IMG/VR virus record: IMGVR_UViG_3300015262_000028
Location: 1 to 29,971 of that record
Direction: 5' to 3' (one strand)
DNA: 29,971 nucleotides
Source of the DNA: a virus
The notes below the pieces were generated by a model. The model did no database searches. It was not told where the DNA came from and saw only the letters and a program-made list of their open reading frames with translations. Every line of letters starts with the position of its first letter. The stretch's first letter is position 1. Below are positions 19,047 through 28,092 of this stretch, piece after piece. The position numbers and the translations under genes were made by a program.

Positions 19047-21078
19047 CGCTGTCCGGCGCGGGCTGAAAAGCCTTCACAAAGATGCCCCCATGACGGCGGT
19101 CGAGTGGGCAGACGAATATTTCTACATGTCGTCGGAGTCCTCCTACGGGGAGGGCAAGTGGACGACCGAGGCTTTTCAGGTGCCCTTGCTTAACGCCATG
19201 GGCAACGACCTGATCGAAGAGCTGAACCTGCTGAAGTCGGCGCGGGTTGGCTACACCAAGATGCTGGTAGCGAACATCGCCTACAAGATCGAGCACAAGA
19301 AACGCAGCGTCTGCATGTGGAGTCCGACCGACGACGACGCCAAAGACATCATGAAAAAGCACGTCGATCCGATGATTCGCGACGTGCCGGTGATCAAGGC
19401 TCTGGCGCCTTGGTGCGGAAAGAAACACGGCGACAACACCCAAGAATCCAAGGTATTCGAAAACCGCAAGGTGCTGTGGTGGCTGGGTGGTACAGCCGGC
19501 GGTAACTACCGGGAGAAAAGCCCGGATGAAGTCGGCTATGACGAGCTGTCGAACTTTGATGAGGATATCGACGGCGAGGGGTCGCCGACCTTCCTGGGTG
19601 ATAAGCGCCTGGAAGGGGCGACCTACCCCAAGTCAATTCGCGGTTCCACGCCCAAGCTTGCTGGAACCTGCCAGATCACCCGGGCGGCCGAGGAATCGGC
19701 CTACCTGATGCGCTTTCACATCCGCTGCCCGCACTGCCGCACGGAACAGACGCTGAAGTGGGGCGGGCCGGATGAGCCGTATGGCATCAAGTGGCTGAAG
19801 GATGAGCGCGGCGAAGTCGTCAAGGCTTGGTATTTGTGCGAGTCCGGTCACGGCTGCACGTTCGAACATCACGAGATGATCGAGGCGTCACGTTCGGGCC
19901 GTTACATCTGCGAGAAAACCGGCATCTGGACGCGCGACAGCATGGAGTGGTTCGAGGCGGATAACGCGCCGATGCGCACGCCGCGCCGTCTCACGTTCCA
20001 TATCTGGACGGTGTATTCGACCTTCACCACGTGGGTAAAGATCGCCGACGAGCGGGTCAAGGCCGGTAAGGATCGGGGCAAGATCAAGACGTTTACCAAC
20101 ACCACGTTGGGCGAGACATGGGAAGAAGACCAGACCGAGAAAGTCGACTGGGAGCTGCTGCACGCTCGGCGTGAGGTTTACGCCGCCCAGGTGCCGCCGC
20201 GCGTTGTCGCGCTGACTGGCTCGATCGACACCCAAGACGACCGATACGAGCTGCGTGTATGGGGTTGGGGGGCTGGCGAAGAGGCGTGGTTGATCGACCG
20301 CAAGATTCTGTACGGCGACCCTGACAGCGCGGTTCTCAAGCGCAAAGTCGGGCGCGAGCTGCACCGCATGTACACCCGTGCAGACGGCGCAAAAATGCGG
20401 GTAGAGCGTTGGTGCTGGGACTCCGGCGGCCACCACTCGGACGCTGTGCGGGCCGAAAGCCGCAAGCATGGCGTTCATTGGGTGATCCCGATTTTCGGGG
20501 CAAGCACCTACGGCAAGCCGATTGCGAGCTTCCCGCGTCGCAAGGAAAAGAAGTCCAAAACCTACCTGACGGAAATTGGTACCGACAACGCCAAAGAGGT
20601 GATCTACAACCGCCTCAAGCTACAGCCGGACGGCCATCGTCCGGTGCCGGGTCTGGTGCATTTCCCTGCCGACGACCAGATCTGCGACGGCGACGAGCTG
20701 AAGCAGCTCACCAGTGAAACCAAGAAATGGATCATGGCCCGAGGGCGCCGCGTGCTTCGCTGGGATGCCAGCAAGAAGCGCAACGAGGCGCTCGACTGCT
20801 TTGTGTACGCCTTGGCGGCGCTGCGCATCAGTCAGGAGAAATTCGGCCTCGATCTGGAGTATCTGGCTCGGCAGAACTCGGCAGCGAGTGATGAGGGCGA
20901 GCTGGACGAACCAGACGAGCAGGACGAGCCAGACGAATCGATCGACCTTGACGAGCCACAAGCACCGGCCCCCGCGCCGGAGCCTGAGCCAGCCCCGGCC
21001 CCGATCCAATCTCAACCAGACCACCAGCCTGCCGCCGGCGGCTGGATTGATACAGGAGCGAGCGCATGGCTGCGTTAA
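19030..21078 (+). CDS. Terminase large subunit (lambda gpA-type)
   Basis: 682 residues, close to lambda gpA (641). The Walker A-like KSARVGYTK is at 69-77, the Walker B region VGYDELSNFD at 168-177, and CPHC at 233-236 suggests a zinc site. The nuclease domain begins with GSIDTQDDRYELRVWGWG, where Asp400 equals lambda Asp401. ATP-driven packaging and cos cleavage follow from the family. The C-terminal 55 residues are an unusual acidic and Pro-rich tail (DEPDEQDEP, APAPEPEPAP) not in lambda. The start at 19030 overlaps the small subunit; the end overlaps gpW. Confidence 0.95.
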   Translation: MRPLVDAVRRGLKSLHKDAPMTAVEWADEYFYMSSESSYGEGKWTTEAFQVPLLNAMGNDLIEELNLLKSARVGYTKMLVANIAYKIEHKKRSVCMWSPTDDDAKDIMKKHVDPMIRDVPVIKALAPWCGKKHGDNTQESKVFENRKVLWWLGGTAGGNYREKSPDEVGYDELSNFDEDIDGEGSPTFLGDKRLEGATYPKSIRGSTPKLAGTCQITRAAEESAYLMRFHIRCPHCRTEQTLKWGGPDEPYGIKWLKDERGEVVKAWYLCESGHGCTFEHHEMIEASRSGRYICEKTGIWTRDSMEWFEADNAPMRTPRRLTFHIWTVYSTFTTWVKIADERVKAGKDRGKIKTFTNTTLGETWEEDQTEKVDWELLHARREVYAAQVPPRVVALTGSIDTQDDRYELRVWGWGAGEEAWLIDRKILYGDPDSAVLKRKVGRELHRMYTRADGAKMRVERWCWDSGGHHSDAVRAESRKHGVHWVIPIFGASTYGKPIASFPRRKEKKSKTYLTEIGTDNAKEVIYNRLKLQPDGHRPVPGLVHFPADDQICDGDELKQLTSETKKWIMARGRRVLRWDASKKRNEALDCFVYALAALRISQEKFGLDLEYLARQNSAASDEGELDEPDEQDEPDESIDLDEPQAPAPAPEPEPAPAPIQSQPDHQPAAGGWIDTGASAWLR

Positions 21079-21272
21079 CACCTCAGGAAATGCTTGATAA
21101 GTACCTGCAAGCCGAGGCGGACGTGCTGGCCGGCAAGGACGTGCAGTTCAACGGCCGGCGTGTCGTCATGGCGGATCTGCCGCAAATCAGACAGGGCAGG
21201 GTGGAATGGGAGCGCCGCGTGGCCCAGGCACAGCGCGGAGGCCGCCCGGCGTATTCCCTGGCGTCGTTTTAA
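21066..21272 (+). CDS. Head-tail connector gpW
   Basis: 68 residues, the same length as lambda gpW, with the helical start LTPQEMLDKYLQAEADVLAG, a strand hairpin QFNGRRVVMADLPQIR and helix VEWERRVAQAQRG. It plugs the portal for DNA retention and tail joining. GGAG is seven bases before the ATG, inside the end of the terminase gene. Its stop overlaps the ATG of the portal gene (TAATG). Confidence 0.88.
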   Translation: MAALTPQEMLDKYLQAEADVLAGKDVQFNGRRVVMADLPQIRQGRVEWERRVAQAQRGGRPAYSLASF

Positions 21273-22807
21273 TGAACCTGCTGGATAAGGCCCTTGCGCC
21301 GCTGTTCCCGGGTTTTGTCGCTGAGCGGTTGCGTGCGCGTAACGTGATCATGGCGTTTGAAGCCGCCACGGTGACCCGCACGCACAGGGCCAAGAAGCAA
21401 ACCAAAAGCGCTGATGCCTCACTGAACAAAACGCTGAAATCGTTGCGTGAGCAGTGCCGCAAGCTGGACGAAGACCACGACATTGTCACGGGGCTGTTTG
21501 ATCGTCTGGAAGAACGGGTGGTGGGTGGTCCGGGTATTGCGGTGGAGCCGATTCCGCTGGGGTATGACGGCACGATCAACGTGGCGTTTGCCGCGCAGAT
21601 CAAGGCGCTATGGGGGGAATGGTCGCTCAAGCCTGAAGCGTCCGGGGAGTTGAGCCGGCCGCAGATGGAGCGACTGGTGTGCCGCACCTGGCTGCGTGAC
21701 GGCGAGGCGTTGGCGCAGATGCTGATGGGCAAGGTGCCCGGCTACGACCATCTGCACGGTGTGCCGTTTGCGCTGGAGCTGCTGGAGCCGGACTACCTGC
21801 CCATTGAATACACCGATCTGTCCAAGGGCATCGTCCAGGGCATCGAGCGCAATGCGTGGCGGCGCAAGCGCGCTTACCACCTGCTCAAGTCCCACCCGGG
21901 GGATCAGCGCGGGGTTCTCGCACAGAACACCAAGCGCGTGCCGGCCGAGCAGATGATTCACATCGCGCATCGTAAACGCATTGGTCAGAACCGTGGCCAG
22001 CCGTTGCTGCACGCGGTGTTGATCCGCTTGGCGGACATCAAGGATTACGAGGAAAGCGAGCGGGTCGCCGCGCGGATCAGTGCCGCGTTGGCCATGTACA
22101 TCAAGAAGGGGCTTCCTGACGATTACATTCCGCCGGCAGAAGGTCAGGTGCGCGCAGAGCGAACCTTCCCCATCGCGCCGGGCATCGTGATCGACACGCT
22201 GCTGCCCGGCGAAGACGTCGGGATGATCGAAAGCAACCGCCCGAACCCGTTCCTTGAAGGGTTCCGCAATGGCCAGCTCAAGGCGGTCGCGGCGGGTACG
22301 CGCGGCACCTATTCCAGTGTCGCGCGCAGCTATGACGGCACCTACTCGGCGCAGCGTCAGGAGCTGGTCGAAGGCCAGTTGGGCTATGACCTGCTGCAAC
22401 ACGAATTCATCGACTACTGGTGTCGTCCGGTTTATCGCCAATGGCTGCAACTGGCGATTATGAGCGGCCAACTGGTCGTGCCGGTCGACGTCGATCCGCG
22501 AACGATCTACGGCGCGTTCTATCAAGGCCCGGTAATGCCCTGGATCAATCCGGTGCATGAGGCCACGGCGTGGAAACTTCTGGTTGAGGCCGGCTTTGCA
22601 GACGAGGCCGAGGTGGCCCGATCGCGGCAGCGCAACCCTTCAGAACTCAAGGCGTCGCGCAAGGCGGAAATCGCCGCGAACCGCGAGAGCGGGCTGGTGT
22701 TCAGCTCGGACTTTTACCACCAAATCTACGGGAAGAATCAGCCCAATGACGATGCAAAGCAAAGAGCCGCTGATGCGGCCACGGGGAGCGACCCCGTCGA
22801 AGGATGA
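21272..22807 (+). CDS. Portal protein (lambda gpB family)
   Basis: 511 residues, near lambda gpB (533). Recognised by the starting FPGFVAERLRARN..FEAATVTRT and, further on, DHDIVTGLFDRLEERVVGG, LWGEWS, LVCRTWLRDGEAL, and the C-terminal VARSYDGTYSAQRQELVEG, typical of the lambda portal family. It forms the dodecameric DNA channel at one head vertex. ATG 21272 shares a base with the gpW stop. Its end overlaps the protease-capsid gene by 62 bp. Confidence 0.92.
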   Translation: MNLLDKALAPLFPGFVAERLRARNVIMAFEAATVTRTHRAKKQTKSADASLNKTLKSLREQCRKLDEDHDIVTGLFDRLEERVVGGPGIAVEPIPLGYDGTINVAFAAQIKALWGEWSLKPEASGELSRPQMERLVCRTWLRDGEALAQMLMGKVPGYDHLHGVPFALELLEPDYLPIEYTDLSKGIVQGIERNAWRRKRAYHLLKSHPGDQRGVLAQNTKRVPAEQMIHIAHRKRIGQNRGQPLLHAVLIRLADIKDYEESERVAARISAALAMYIKKGLPDDYIPPAEGQVRAERTFPIAPGIVIDTLLPGEDVGMIESNRPNPFLEGFRNGQLKAVAAGTRGTYSSVARSYDGTYSAQRQELVEGQLGYDLLQHEFIDYWCRPVYRQWLQLAIMSGQLVVPVDVDPRTIYGAFYQGPVMPWINPVHEATAWKLLVEAGFADEAEVARSRQRNPSELKASRKAEIAANRESGLVFSSDFYHQIYGKNQPNDDAKQRAADAATGSDPVEG

Positions 22808-24797
22808 GCCGGGCGCAGGGCAGAGCTGGTATCAGCTCCGCGCTGCTGCGCGTGGCGTGGTTGACCTGATGCTGTACGGCGATATCGGCGCCTGGGGTAT
22901 CTCGGCCAACCAGTTTGCCCGCGATCTGAAAGCCCTCGGTGACGTGTCACAGATCAATCTGCACGTTCATTCCCCCGGCGGGGACGTGTTCGAAGGCATG
23001 GCCATGTACAACCTGCTCAAAAACCATCCGGCGTATGTGGAAGGGACGGTGGATGGTCTGGCCGCTTCCATGGGCAGTGTGGTGCTGATGGCGGCCGACA
23101 AGATCCGAATCCCGGCCAACGCCATGGTCATGGTGCATAAGCCGTGGGGGATTCAGGGCGGTGATGCCGACGAAATGCGCCGCTATGCCGACTTGCTCGA
23201 CAAGGTCGAGGACTCACTGGTGGCGGCCTACACCAGCAAGACCGGCAAGTCTGCCGACGAGGTCAAGGCCTTGCTCGCTGCTGAAACCTGGATGACCGGC
23301 GCCGAGGCGGTCGAGCTGGGTTTCGCTGACGAGCTGGTCGAGTCGATGGACACCTTCGCCAAACTCAATTCACAACGCATGCAGGACTTCCAGAAAATGC
23401 CCGAATCTTTAAAAAACCTGTTCGATCCGCGCGGCTCGACGACTCCACCGGCTCCGATCGTACCGGCGCCAAACGCTCCGGCCCCGACTGCACTGACACC
23501 TGAGCAAATCATGGCGCAGGGCGTGGCGGCCGAGGCGTCTCGCCGTACCGCGATCAGCGCGGCTTTTGCCCCGTTTGCGGCGCATCAAGCGCTGCGTGAC
23601 ACCTGCCTGAATGACATTGCCTGCACCGTGGAGGGCGCTAACGCCAAGCTGCTGGCCGCGATCGGCGCAGCAACCACCCCGACCACCAGCGCGCGGCACC
23701 CGGGGCATGTCGGCAACGGCAATCTGGTGGGGGATTCGGTGCAGGCGTCGTTGTTGGGCCGCCTCGGCATCGAAGACAACCAAGCGGACAACGCTTACAA
23801 CCACATGACCCTGCGCGAGCTGGCCCGTGCGTCCCTGGCCGATCGCGGCATTGGTGTGGCGACCCTGCGTCCAATGGACATGGTCGGTCTGGCGTTTACC
23901 CATGATGCCAGTGACTTCGGCAATATCCTGCTGGATGCTTCGCATCGCTCGCTGTTGGCGGGTTGGGAAGACGCCGAAGAAACCTACCACCTGTGGACGC
24001 GCCAAGGCCGTTTGAGCGACTTCAAGGTGGCCAACCGCGTCGGCTTGGGTTCGATGTCGACCCTGCGCGAAGTTCGCCCAGGTGCTGAATACAAGTACAT
24101 CACCCTCGGCGATACCGGCGAGACGATCCGTCTGGCCACCTACGGCGAGATTTTCAGCATCAACCGTCAGGCCATCATCAATGACGACCTCGACGCCCTG
24201 AGCGCAATTCCGCGTCTGATGGGGGCCGCGGCTCGCGCAACGATCGGTGATCTGGTGTATGACACCCTGATCAACAACGGCAAGATGAAGGACGGCAAAC
24301 CGCTGTTCGACGCCTCGCGCAAAAACCTGTTCACTGGTGCCGGGTCGGCGCTGTCGATCGCGGCCATGAGCGCGGCAAAAACCGCCATGGCGTTGCAGAA
24401 GGGCAAGCCGGCCAAGGAGGGCGAGAAAACCCGCACGTTGAATGTGCGCCCTGCATTCCTGTTGTGCCCGGTCGCGCTGGAAGATCAGGCCAATCAGTTG
24501 ATCCGCTCGACGTCGGTGCCGACCGCGCAAGTCAACGCCGGCGTAGTGAACCCAATCCAGAACTTTGCCCAGGTGATCGGCGAGCCGCGTCTTGACGACA
24601 ATTCGTCGTCGGCCTGGTATCTGGCCGCGAAGCAAGGTAGCGACACGATCGAGGTCGCCTATCTGGATGGCGTTGATACGCCGTACATCGACCAGATGGA
24701 AGGCTTCACCAGCGACGGTATCGCGACCAAGGTTCGTATCGACGCCGGAGTGTCCGCGCTCGATGCGCGCGGCTTGAACAAGTCCAACGGCGCTTAA
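22746..24797 (+). CDS. ClpP-like prohead protease fused to major capsid protein
   Basis: 683 residues with two parts. Residues about 28-225 are a ClpP-fold protease: HVHSPGGDVFEGMAMY, Ser108 in LAASMGS, His131 in VMVHKPWG, a likely acid at Asp152 or Asp156. A Pro/Ala-rich linker follows (about 235-260). Residues about 265-683 form the capsid domain (RASLADRGIG, then SDFGNILLDASHRSLLAGW, RQAIINDDLDALSAIP), ending near the stop. Protease would act on scaffold or itself during head maturation, so one frame encodes enzyme, probable scaffold-like link and shell. ATG 22746 chosen; 22752 and 22773 are alternatives. Confidence 0.92.
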   Translation: MTMQSKEPLMRPRGATPSKDEPGAGQSWYQLRAAARGVVDLMLYGDIGAWGISANQFARDLKALGDVSQINLHVHSPGGDVFEGMAMYNLLKNHPAYVEGTVDGLAASMGSVVLMAADKIRIPANAMVMVHKPWGIQGGDADEMRRYADLLDKVEDSLVAAYTSKTGKSADEVKALLAAETWMTGAEAVELGFADELVESMDTFAKLNSQRMQDFQKMPESLKNLFDPRGSTTPPAPIVPAPNAPAPTALTPEQIMAQGVAAEASRRTAISAAFAPFAAHQALRDTCLNDIACTVEGANAKLLAAIGAATTPTTSARHPGHVGNGNLVGDSVQASLLGRLGIEDNQADNAYNHMTLRELARASLADRGIGVATLRPMDMVGLAFTHDASDFGNILLDASHRSLLAGWEDAEETYHLWTRQGRLSDFKVANRVGLGSMSTLREVRPGAEYKYITLGDTGETIRLATYGEIFSINRQAIINDDLDALSAIPRLMGAAARATIGDLVYDTLINNGKMKDGKPLFDASRKNLFTGAGSALSIAAMSAAKTAMALQKGKPAKEGEKTRTLNVRPAFLLCPVALEDQANQLIRSTSVPTAQVNAGVVNPIQNFAQVIGEPRLDDNSSSAWYLAAKQGSDTIEVAYLDGVDTPYIDQMEGFTSDGIATKVRIDAGVSALDARGLNKSNGA

Positions 24798-24813
24798 CGC
24801 GTCACCCACCCCC

Positions 24814-24840
24814 AAACCCCCGCCCAGTGCGGGGTTTGTT
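24814..24840 (+). terminator. Intrinsic terminator after capsid gene
   Basis: AAACCCC-C-GC (24814-24823) pairs with GCGGGGTTT (24829-24837), one bulged base, then GTTGTTT. It may lower transcription of tail genes relative to capsid, unless Q-modified polymerase reads through. Confidence 0.6.
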
Positions 24841-24865
24841 GTTTCTGGACAGGAGAAAACTGGCT

Positions 24866-25180
24866 ATGACCACGAACTATGTAAGCACCGGCGAAACCGT
24901 CACGCTGCCGGCACCCACCGGCGGATCTGTCGCTGGCGTCCCGCAGGTGATCAACGATCTGGCGGTGATGCCGATGGGCACCGGCTCCAAGGGCACGATC
25001 ATCGTTTACCGCACTGGTGGCGTCTGGAATGTCCCGGCAGATGCCGCGCTGAAAGCTGGCATGAACGCCAGCGTCAAGGCCGGCGCGCTGGTGCCGGCCG
25101 GAACCGCTGATTCGGTCCCCTACGGCAAGATGCAGTCTGATTCGGTCGGCGGTTTGGCCGACGTGTTGATTGTTCAGTAA
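24866..25180 (+). CDS. Capsid cement protein (DUF2190-type)
   Basis: 104 residues starting MTTNYVSTGETVTLPAPTGG and continuing VAGVPQVINDLAVMP, the DUF2190 pattern. It decorates the mature head to stabilise it, a role filled by gpD in lambda. The C-terminal stretch (KAGALVPAGTADSVPYGKM) is beta-rich. AGGAG lies ten bases before the ATG; an upstream in-frame start at 24827 would lie in the terminator, so it is rejected. Its stop shares TAATG with the next gene. Confidence 0.85.
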   Translation: MTTNYVSTGETVTLPAPTGGSVAGVPQVINDLAVMPMGTGSKGTIIVYRTGGVWNVPADAALKAGMNASVKAGALVPAGTADSVPYGKMQSDSVGGLADVLIVQ

Positions 25181-25563
25181 TGCCGTTCGATCGGTTTCGG
25201 GCCTTGGCTGATCGCACTGACGCGTTGCTGGTGGCGCGTCTGGGCGACAAGGCGACTCTTGACGATGGCCGCACGGTCTACGGCGACTTCACGTCGCCTT
25301 TTGTCGGCGCCGAGATTGGCGGCGGCAAGGCAGGATCTGCGCGCTTGGGGGCGGCCATCAACGCCGATGCGGTGCTTGAGCCGAATCTGAATGCGCGGAC
25401 GGTCGACGTGCAGGGCGTCAAAAAGGGCGACTTTCTTACCATCGACTTGCCGGCCCATTTGGGCGGTGGCCGCTACAAGGTCAGCCGCTTGAAGCCTGAC
25501 GGTACGGGCATGGTCGATCTGGTGTTGAGTGTGGGCAATGAGCGAACTGACGACATTACATGA
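25180..25563 (+). CDS. Head-tail joining protein (gpFII-like)
   Basis: 127 residues with an N-terminal helix (FDRFRALADRTDALLVARLG), then beta strands (VYGDFTSPFVG, ARTVDVQGVKKGDFLTIDL, RYKVSRLKPDGTGMVDLVL). The order and length agree with lambda FII-type proteins, which join head and tail. The ATG shares one base with the cement gene stop. It overlaps the next gene by 26 bp. Confidence 0.78.
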   Translation: MPFDRFRALADRTDALLVARLGDKATLDDGRTVYGDFTSPFVGAEIGGGKAGSARLGAAINADAVLEPNLNARTVDVQGVKKGDFLTIDLPAHLGGGRYKVSRLKPDGTGMVDLVLSVGNERTDDIT

Positions 25564-26050
25564 GGCCATCACACGCACGATCAGCGCGGCCATGCCGAGG
25601 TTCCTGCACGTCGAGCAATTCCCCGAGCTGGGTTCTGAAGTGCAGACGCCGGCACTGCTGTACGGGCTGACGGACATGACCCTTGGCACCGATCGCGGTG
25701 AAGGGAAAACGGCCCTGATCGGCCGTTTTCAGTCGTGCATTCTGGTCGATGCGACGCGCAAAAAGGCGTCGCTACAGGCGGCCATTCTGGCGTCTCAGAT
25801 GGTCGCGATTCTGAATTACCAGATGTGGGATCTGGATTTTGTCACCGGCCCGCCGGAGAACATCCACGCCCAGCCCGAGGCGCCGACGCAAGACCTTGAA
25901 CAGTTCGTCATGTGGTTGGTGCAGTGGACGCAAAACTTCGAAGTCGGAGAGCTTGAGTGGCCGTGGCCGGACGAGCCGCCGGGATCGCTGATGTTTGGCC
26001 TCAGTGGCGATTCGGAAGGCGAGTTTTTCCCGCCGGAGACGCCGCCATGA
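25538..26050 (+). CDS. Putative tail completion/terminator protein (170 aa)
   Basis: Begins MSELTTLHEAITRTISAAMPRFLHVEQFPEL, then ALLYGLTDMTLGTDRGEGKTALIGRFQSCILVDAT, an alpha/beta fold compatible with tail terminator or completion proteins, but I recognise no conserved name. A tryptophan- and acid-rich end (ELEWPWPDEPP) is odd. It sits between the head joiner and the spike gene, the usual place for such a protein. ATG 25538; the stop overlaps the spike gene by ATGA. Confidence 0.65.
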   Translation: MSELTTLHEAITRTISAAMPRFLHVEQFPELGSEVQTPALLYGLTDMTLGTDRGEGKTALIGRFQSCILVDATRKKASLQAAILASQMVAILNYQMWDLDFVTGPPENIHAQPEAPTQDLEQFVMWLVQWTQNFEVGELEWPWPDEPPGSLMFGLSGDSEGEFFPPETPP

Positions 26051-26604
26051 GTTTCGCCCTGGGTGAGCATGACCGCATGATCGCGGCCATGCTGATGCCG
26101 TGCGAGGTAGTGGGGGTGGATCTGGCGGCGGGGGCTGTGCGGGTGTCGAATGGCGAGTGGACAAGTGCCTGGGTGCGCTGGCACAGCCTCGCGGCTGGTA
26201 AGGCGCGGCACTGGCGATCGCCGAGCCTGAGCGAGCAGGGGGTGCTGTTCAACCCCAGCGGTCAGGCTGGTATGGGCACCTTCATTCCGGGGCTGTACGG
26301 CAACGCCGGCGCCCAGCCGGACAATCGCGACCACGTCGAGGTCTGGCGTTTTGATGATGGTGGTTCGCTGGTCTACGACTGGCAGGCCAAGAGTTACACC
26401 ATCACCCTGCCGACCGGCACGGTGACGATCAAGGTAGGTAGTACGGAGGTCGTCGTTACGGATAACGCGGTGACGGTGAAGTCTGGAACGATCGACCTTG
26501 AGGGGGCTGTGAACATCAAAGGCCCGTTACGCGTAACAGGCAACATCGACGGGGCTGCGAACATCATGGCCGCCGGCAAGAGCGACAACCACCACACGCA
26601 TTAA
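26047..26604 (+). CDS. V: Baseplate spike protein V (P2 gpV-like)
   Basis: 185 residues. The start has MSFALGEHDRMIAAMLMPCEV, an OB-like part follows (VRVSNGEWTSAWVRWHS), then the beta-helix-forming repeats (TVTIKVGSTEVVVTDNAVTVKSG and NIKGPLRVTGNID). The C-terminus ends in HHTH, so His183 and His185 form the HxH iron-binding tip known for P2 gpV. It pierces the host outer membrane on tail contraction. Joined to the previous gene by ATGA; followed by a terminator. Confidence 0.9.
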   Translation: MSFALGEHDRMIAAMLMPCEVVGVDLAAGAVRVSNGEWTSAWVRWHSLAAGKARHWRSPSLSEQGVLFNPSGQAGMGTFIPGLYGNAGAQPDNRDHVEVWRFDDGGSLVYDWQAKSYTITLPTGTVTIKVGSTEVVVTDNAVTVKSGTIDLEGAVNIKGPLRVTGNIDGAANIMAAGKSDNHHTH

Positions 26605-26619
26605 TCAATCATTCATCCG

Positions 26620-26643
26620 GCCCGCCAAAGTGCGGGCTTTTTT
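26620..26643 (+). terminator. Intrinsic terminator after V
   Basis: GCCCGC (26620-26625) pairs with GCGGGC (26632-26637) around a six-base loop, then six T. It splits the baseplate operon between V and the next gene. Confidence 0.7.
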
Positions 26644-26660
26644 GTGCCCGGAGGAAACCC

Positions 26661-26876
26661 ATGGCCAAGGCCGCTGCAACACCTGTCGACGATCAAGCGC
26701 CGGCGGCGGATCTGCTGCTGAAGTTCCGCGACACACTCTTTACCTCGCGCACCCTGTGCATCCCCGGAACGGAGCGCACGCTGGCGGTGGCCAAGGCCGT
26801 TGTCGAGGTCTCGGCGTCCGATGAGCAGGCTGTCAGCTACCTGAAAACTCATCCCGAACTTGAAGCCCTGGAGTGA
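26661..26876 (+). CDS. Hypothetical protein in baseplate cluster (71 aa)
   Basis: Starts MAKAAATPVDDQAPAADLLLKFRDTLFTSRTLCIPGTERT, then VAKAVVEVSASDEQAVSYLKTH, a compact alpha/beta layout. No family recognised. GGAGG is six bases before the ATG. Placed between V and W where small baseplate helpers can occur. Possibly a minor baseplate or chaperone protein. Confidence 0.7.
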   Translation: MAKAAATPVDDQAPAADLLLKFRDTLFTSRTLCIPGTERTLAVAKAVVEVSASDEQAVSYLKTHPELEALE

Positions 26877-26881
26877 CGTAG

Positions 26882-27208
26882 ATGATCGGAATGGATCGCC
26901 ACACCGGCCAGCCCATTTCCGGCATCGCGCATGTGCTTCAGGCCATCCAGGACATTCTCGGCACGCCGCTGGGTAGTCGTCGGGAGCGCCCGGACTACGG
27001 TAGCAAGCTGCGCACCTACGTGGATTTGCCGGTAAACGCCGGCTGGAAAAGCTCGGTGCAGGCTGAGGCGGCGCGCGCGATCGGCATGTGGGAGCCGCGC
27101 GTGAGGCTGAAGAGTGTCCGCGTGGTGGCCGTGCTGGGCGGGAAAATTAATTTGGTTGTTGCCGGCGAGTACCTGGGCGACAGCTTTGTGGTCGAGGTGA
27201 GCGCATGA
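26882..27208 (+). CDS. W: Baseplate wedge protein W (gp25-like)
   Basis: 108 residues with the gp25/W pattern: GIAHVLQAIQDILGTPLGSRRERPDYGSKLRTYVD in residues 14-50, then AARAIGMWEPRVRL. It has the conserved E-R-P-DYGS block. It links sheath and baseplate wedges. The GTGA-type or ATGA coupling with J is at 27205-27208. Confidence 0.92.
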   Translation: MIGMDRHTGQPISGIAHVLQAIQDILGTPLGSRRERPDYGSKLRTYVDLPVNAGWKSSVQAEAARAIGMWEPRVRLKSVRVVAVLGGKINLVVAGEYLGDSFVVEVSA

Positions 27209-28092
27209 GTATCTTGGATCTGTCAGCGCTGCCGGCACCGGACGTGCTGGAACCGCTGGAGTATGAGCTGACCTATGACGACTGCCTGAGCATCTTTCGC
27301 GGGCACATGGGCGACAACTGGACGGCTAGCCTGGAGTCCGATCCGGTGGTCAAGCTGCTGGAGGTCGGGGCCTATATCAAGCTCGGCAACCGTGCCCGGG
27401 TCAACGACGCGGCCAAGGCGCAACTGTTGGCCTATGCGACCGGGAGTGACCTCGATCAGCTTGGGGCCAACGTCAATCTGCCGCGCCTGGTGATTCAGGC
27501 CGAGGATCTGACGGCTGTGCCGCCAGTGCCTGAGGTCATGGAAGAACACGACCCCTACCGCGAGCGCATTCAGTTGGCCTATGAGGGGCTGACCACGGCC
27601 GGGCCGCGTAACAGCTACATCCTGCACACCCGCAACGCCTCGGGGATGGTGGCCGACGCCACCGCCGAAAGTCCGGCGCCGTGCAACGTTACGGTAACGG
27701 TGCTGAGTACCGAGGGTAAGGGTGAGGCCAGCGCCGAGCTGCTGGCCATCGTCGCGGAGGCATTGGACGACGAAGACACCCGCCCGCTCGGTGATCGGGT
27801 CAAGGTACAAAGTGCGGAAATCCTCGACTACCGCATTGACGCGATTCTGCACATGAGCAGCGCCGGCCCGGAAGGGGATGCCAGTCTGGCGGAAGCCACC
27901 CGGCGCCTCGCAGCGTGGATCAATCCGCGCAAACGGCTGGGGGTCGAGGTGTCGCGGTCGGCCGTGGACGCCCAGTTGCACATTGCCGGCGTTTCGCGGG
28001 TCGAGCTGACCGGATGGGCTGATCTGGCACCGACCAAGTCGCAGGCGGCTTATTGCACGGGTTACAGCGTGGCGATGGCGGGGGCGACATGA
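27205..28092 (+). CDS. J: Baseplate assembly protein J
   Basis: 295 residues; family marks in order: an N-terminal extension, then DPVVKLLEVGAYIKLGNRARVNDAAK, LAYATGSDLDQLGANVNLPR, YRERIQLAYEGLTTAGPRNSYILHTR and VKVQSAEILDYRIDAIL. It forms the baseplate wedge arm with W and I. Linked by ATGA on both sides. Confidence 0.93.
   Translation: MSILDLSALPAPDVLEPLEYELTYDDCLSIFRGHMGDNWTASLESDPVVKLLEVGAYIKLGNRARVNDAAKAQLLAYATGSDLDQLGANVNLPRLVIQAEDLTAVPPVPEVMEEHDPYRERIQLAYEGLTTAGPRNSYILHTRNASGMVADATAESPAPCNVTVTVLSTEGKGEASAELLAIVAEALDDEDTRPLGDRVKVQSAEILDYRIDAILHMSSAGPEGDASLAEATRRLAAWINPRKRLGVEVSRSAVDAQLHIAGVSRVELTGWADLAPTKSQAAYCTGYSVAMAGAT

Noticed and set aside
21608-22558. Long leftward frame opposite the portal gene
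   Set aside because: Antisense to a well recognised lambda-type portal; composition (His/Arg/Gln-rich) is typical of a GC-rich shadow.
23409-24815. 468-codon leftward frame opposite the capsid domain
   Set aside because: Antisense to the protease-capsid gene, no ribosome site, Arg/His-rich shadow composition.
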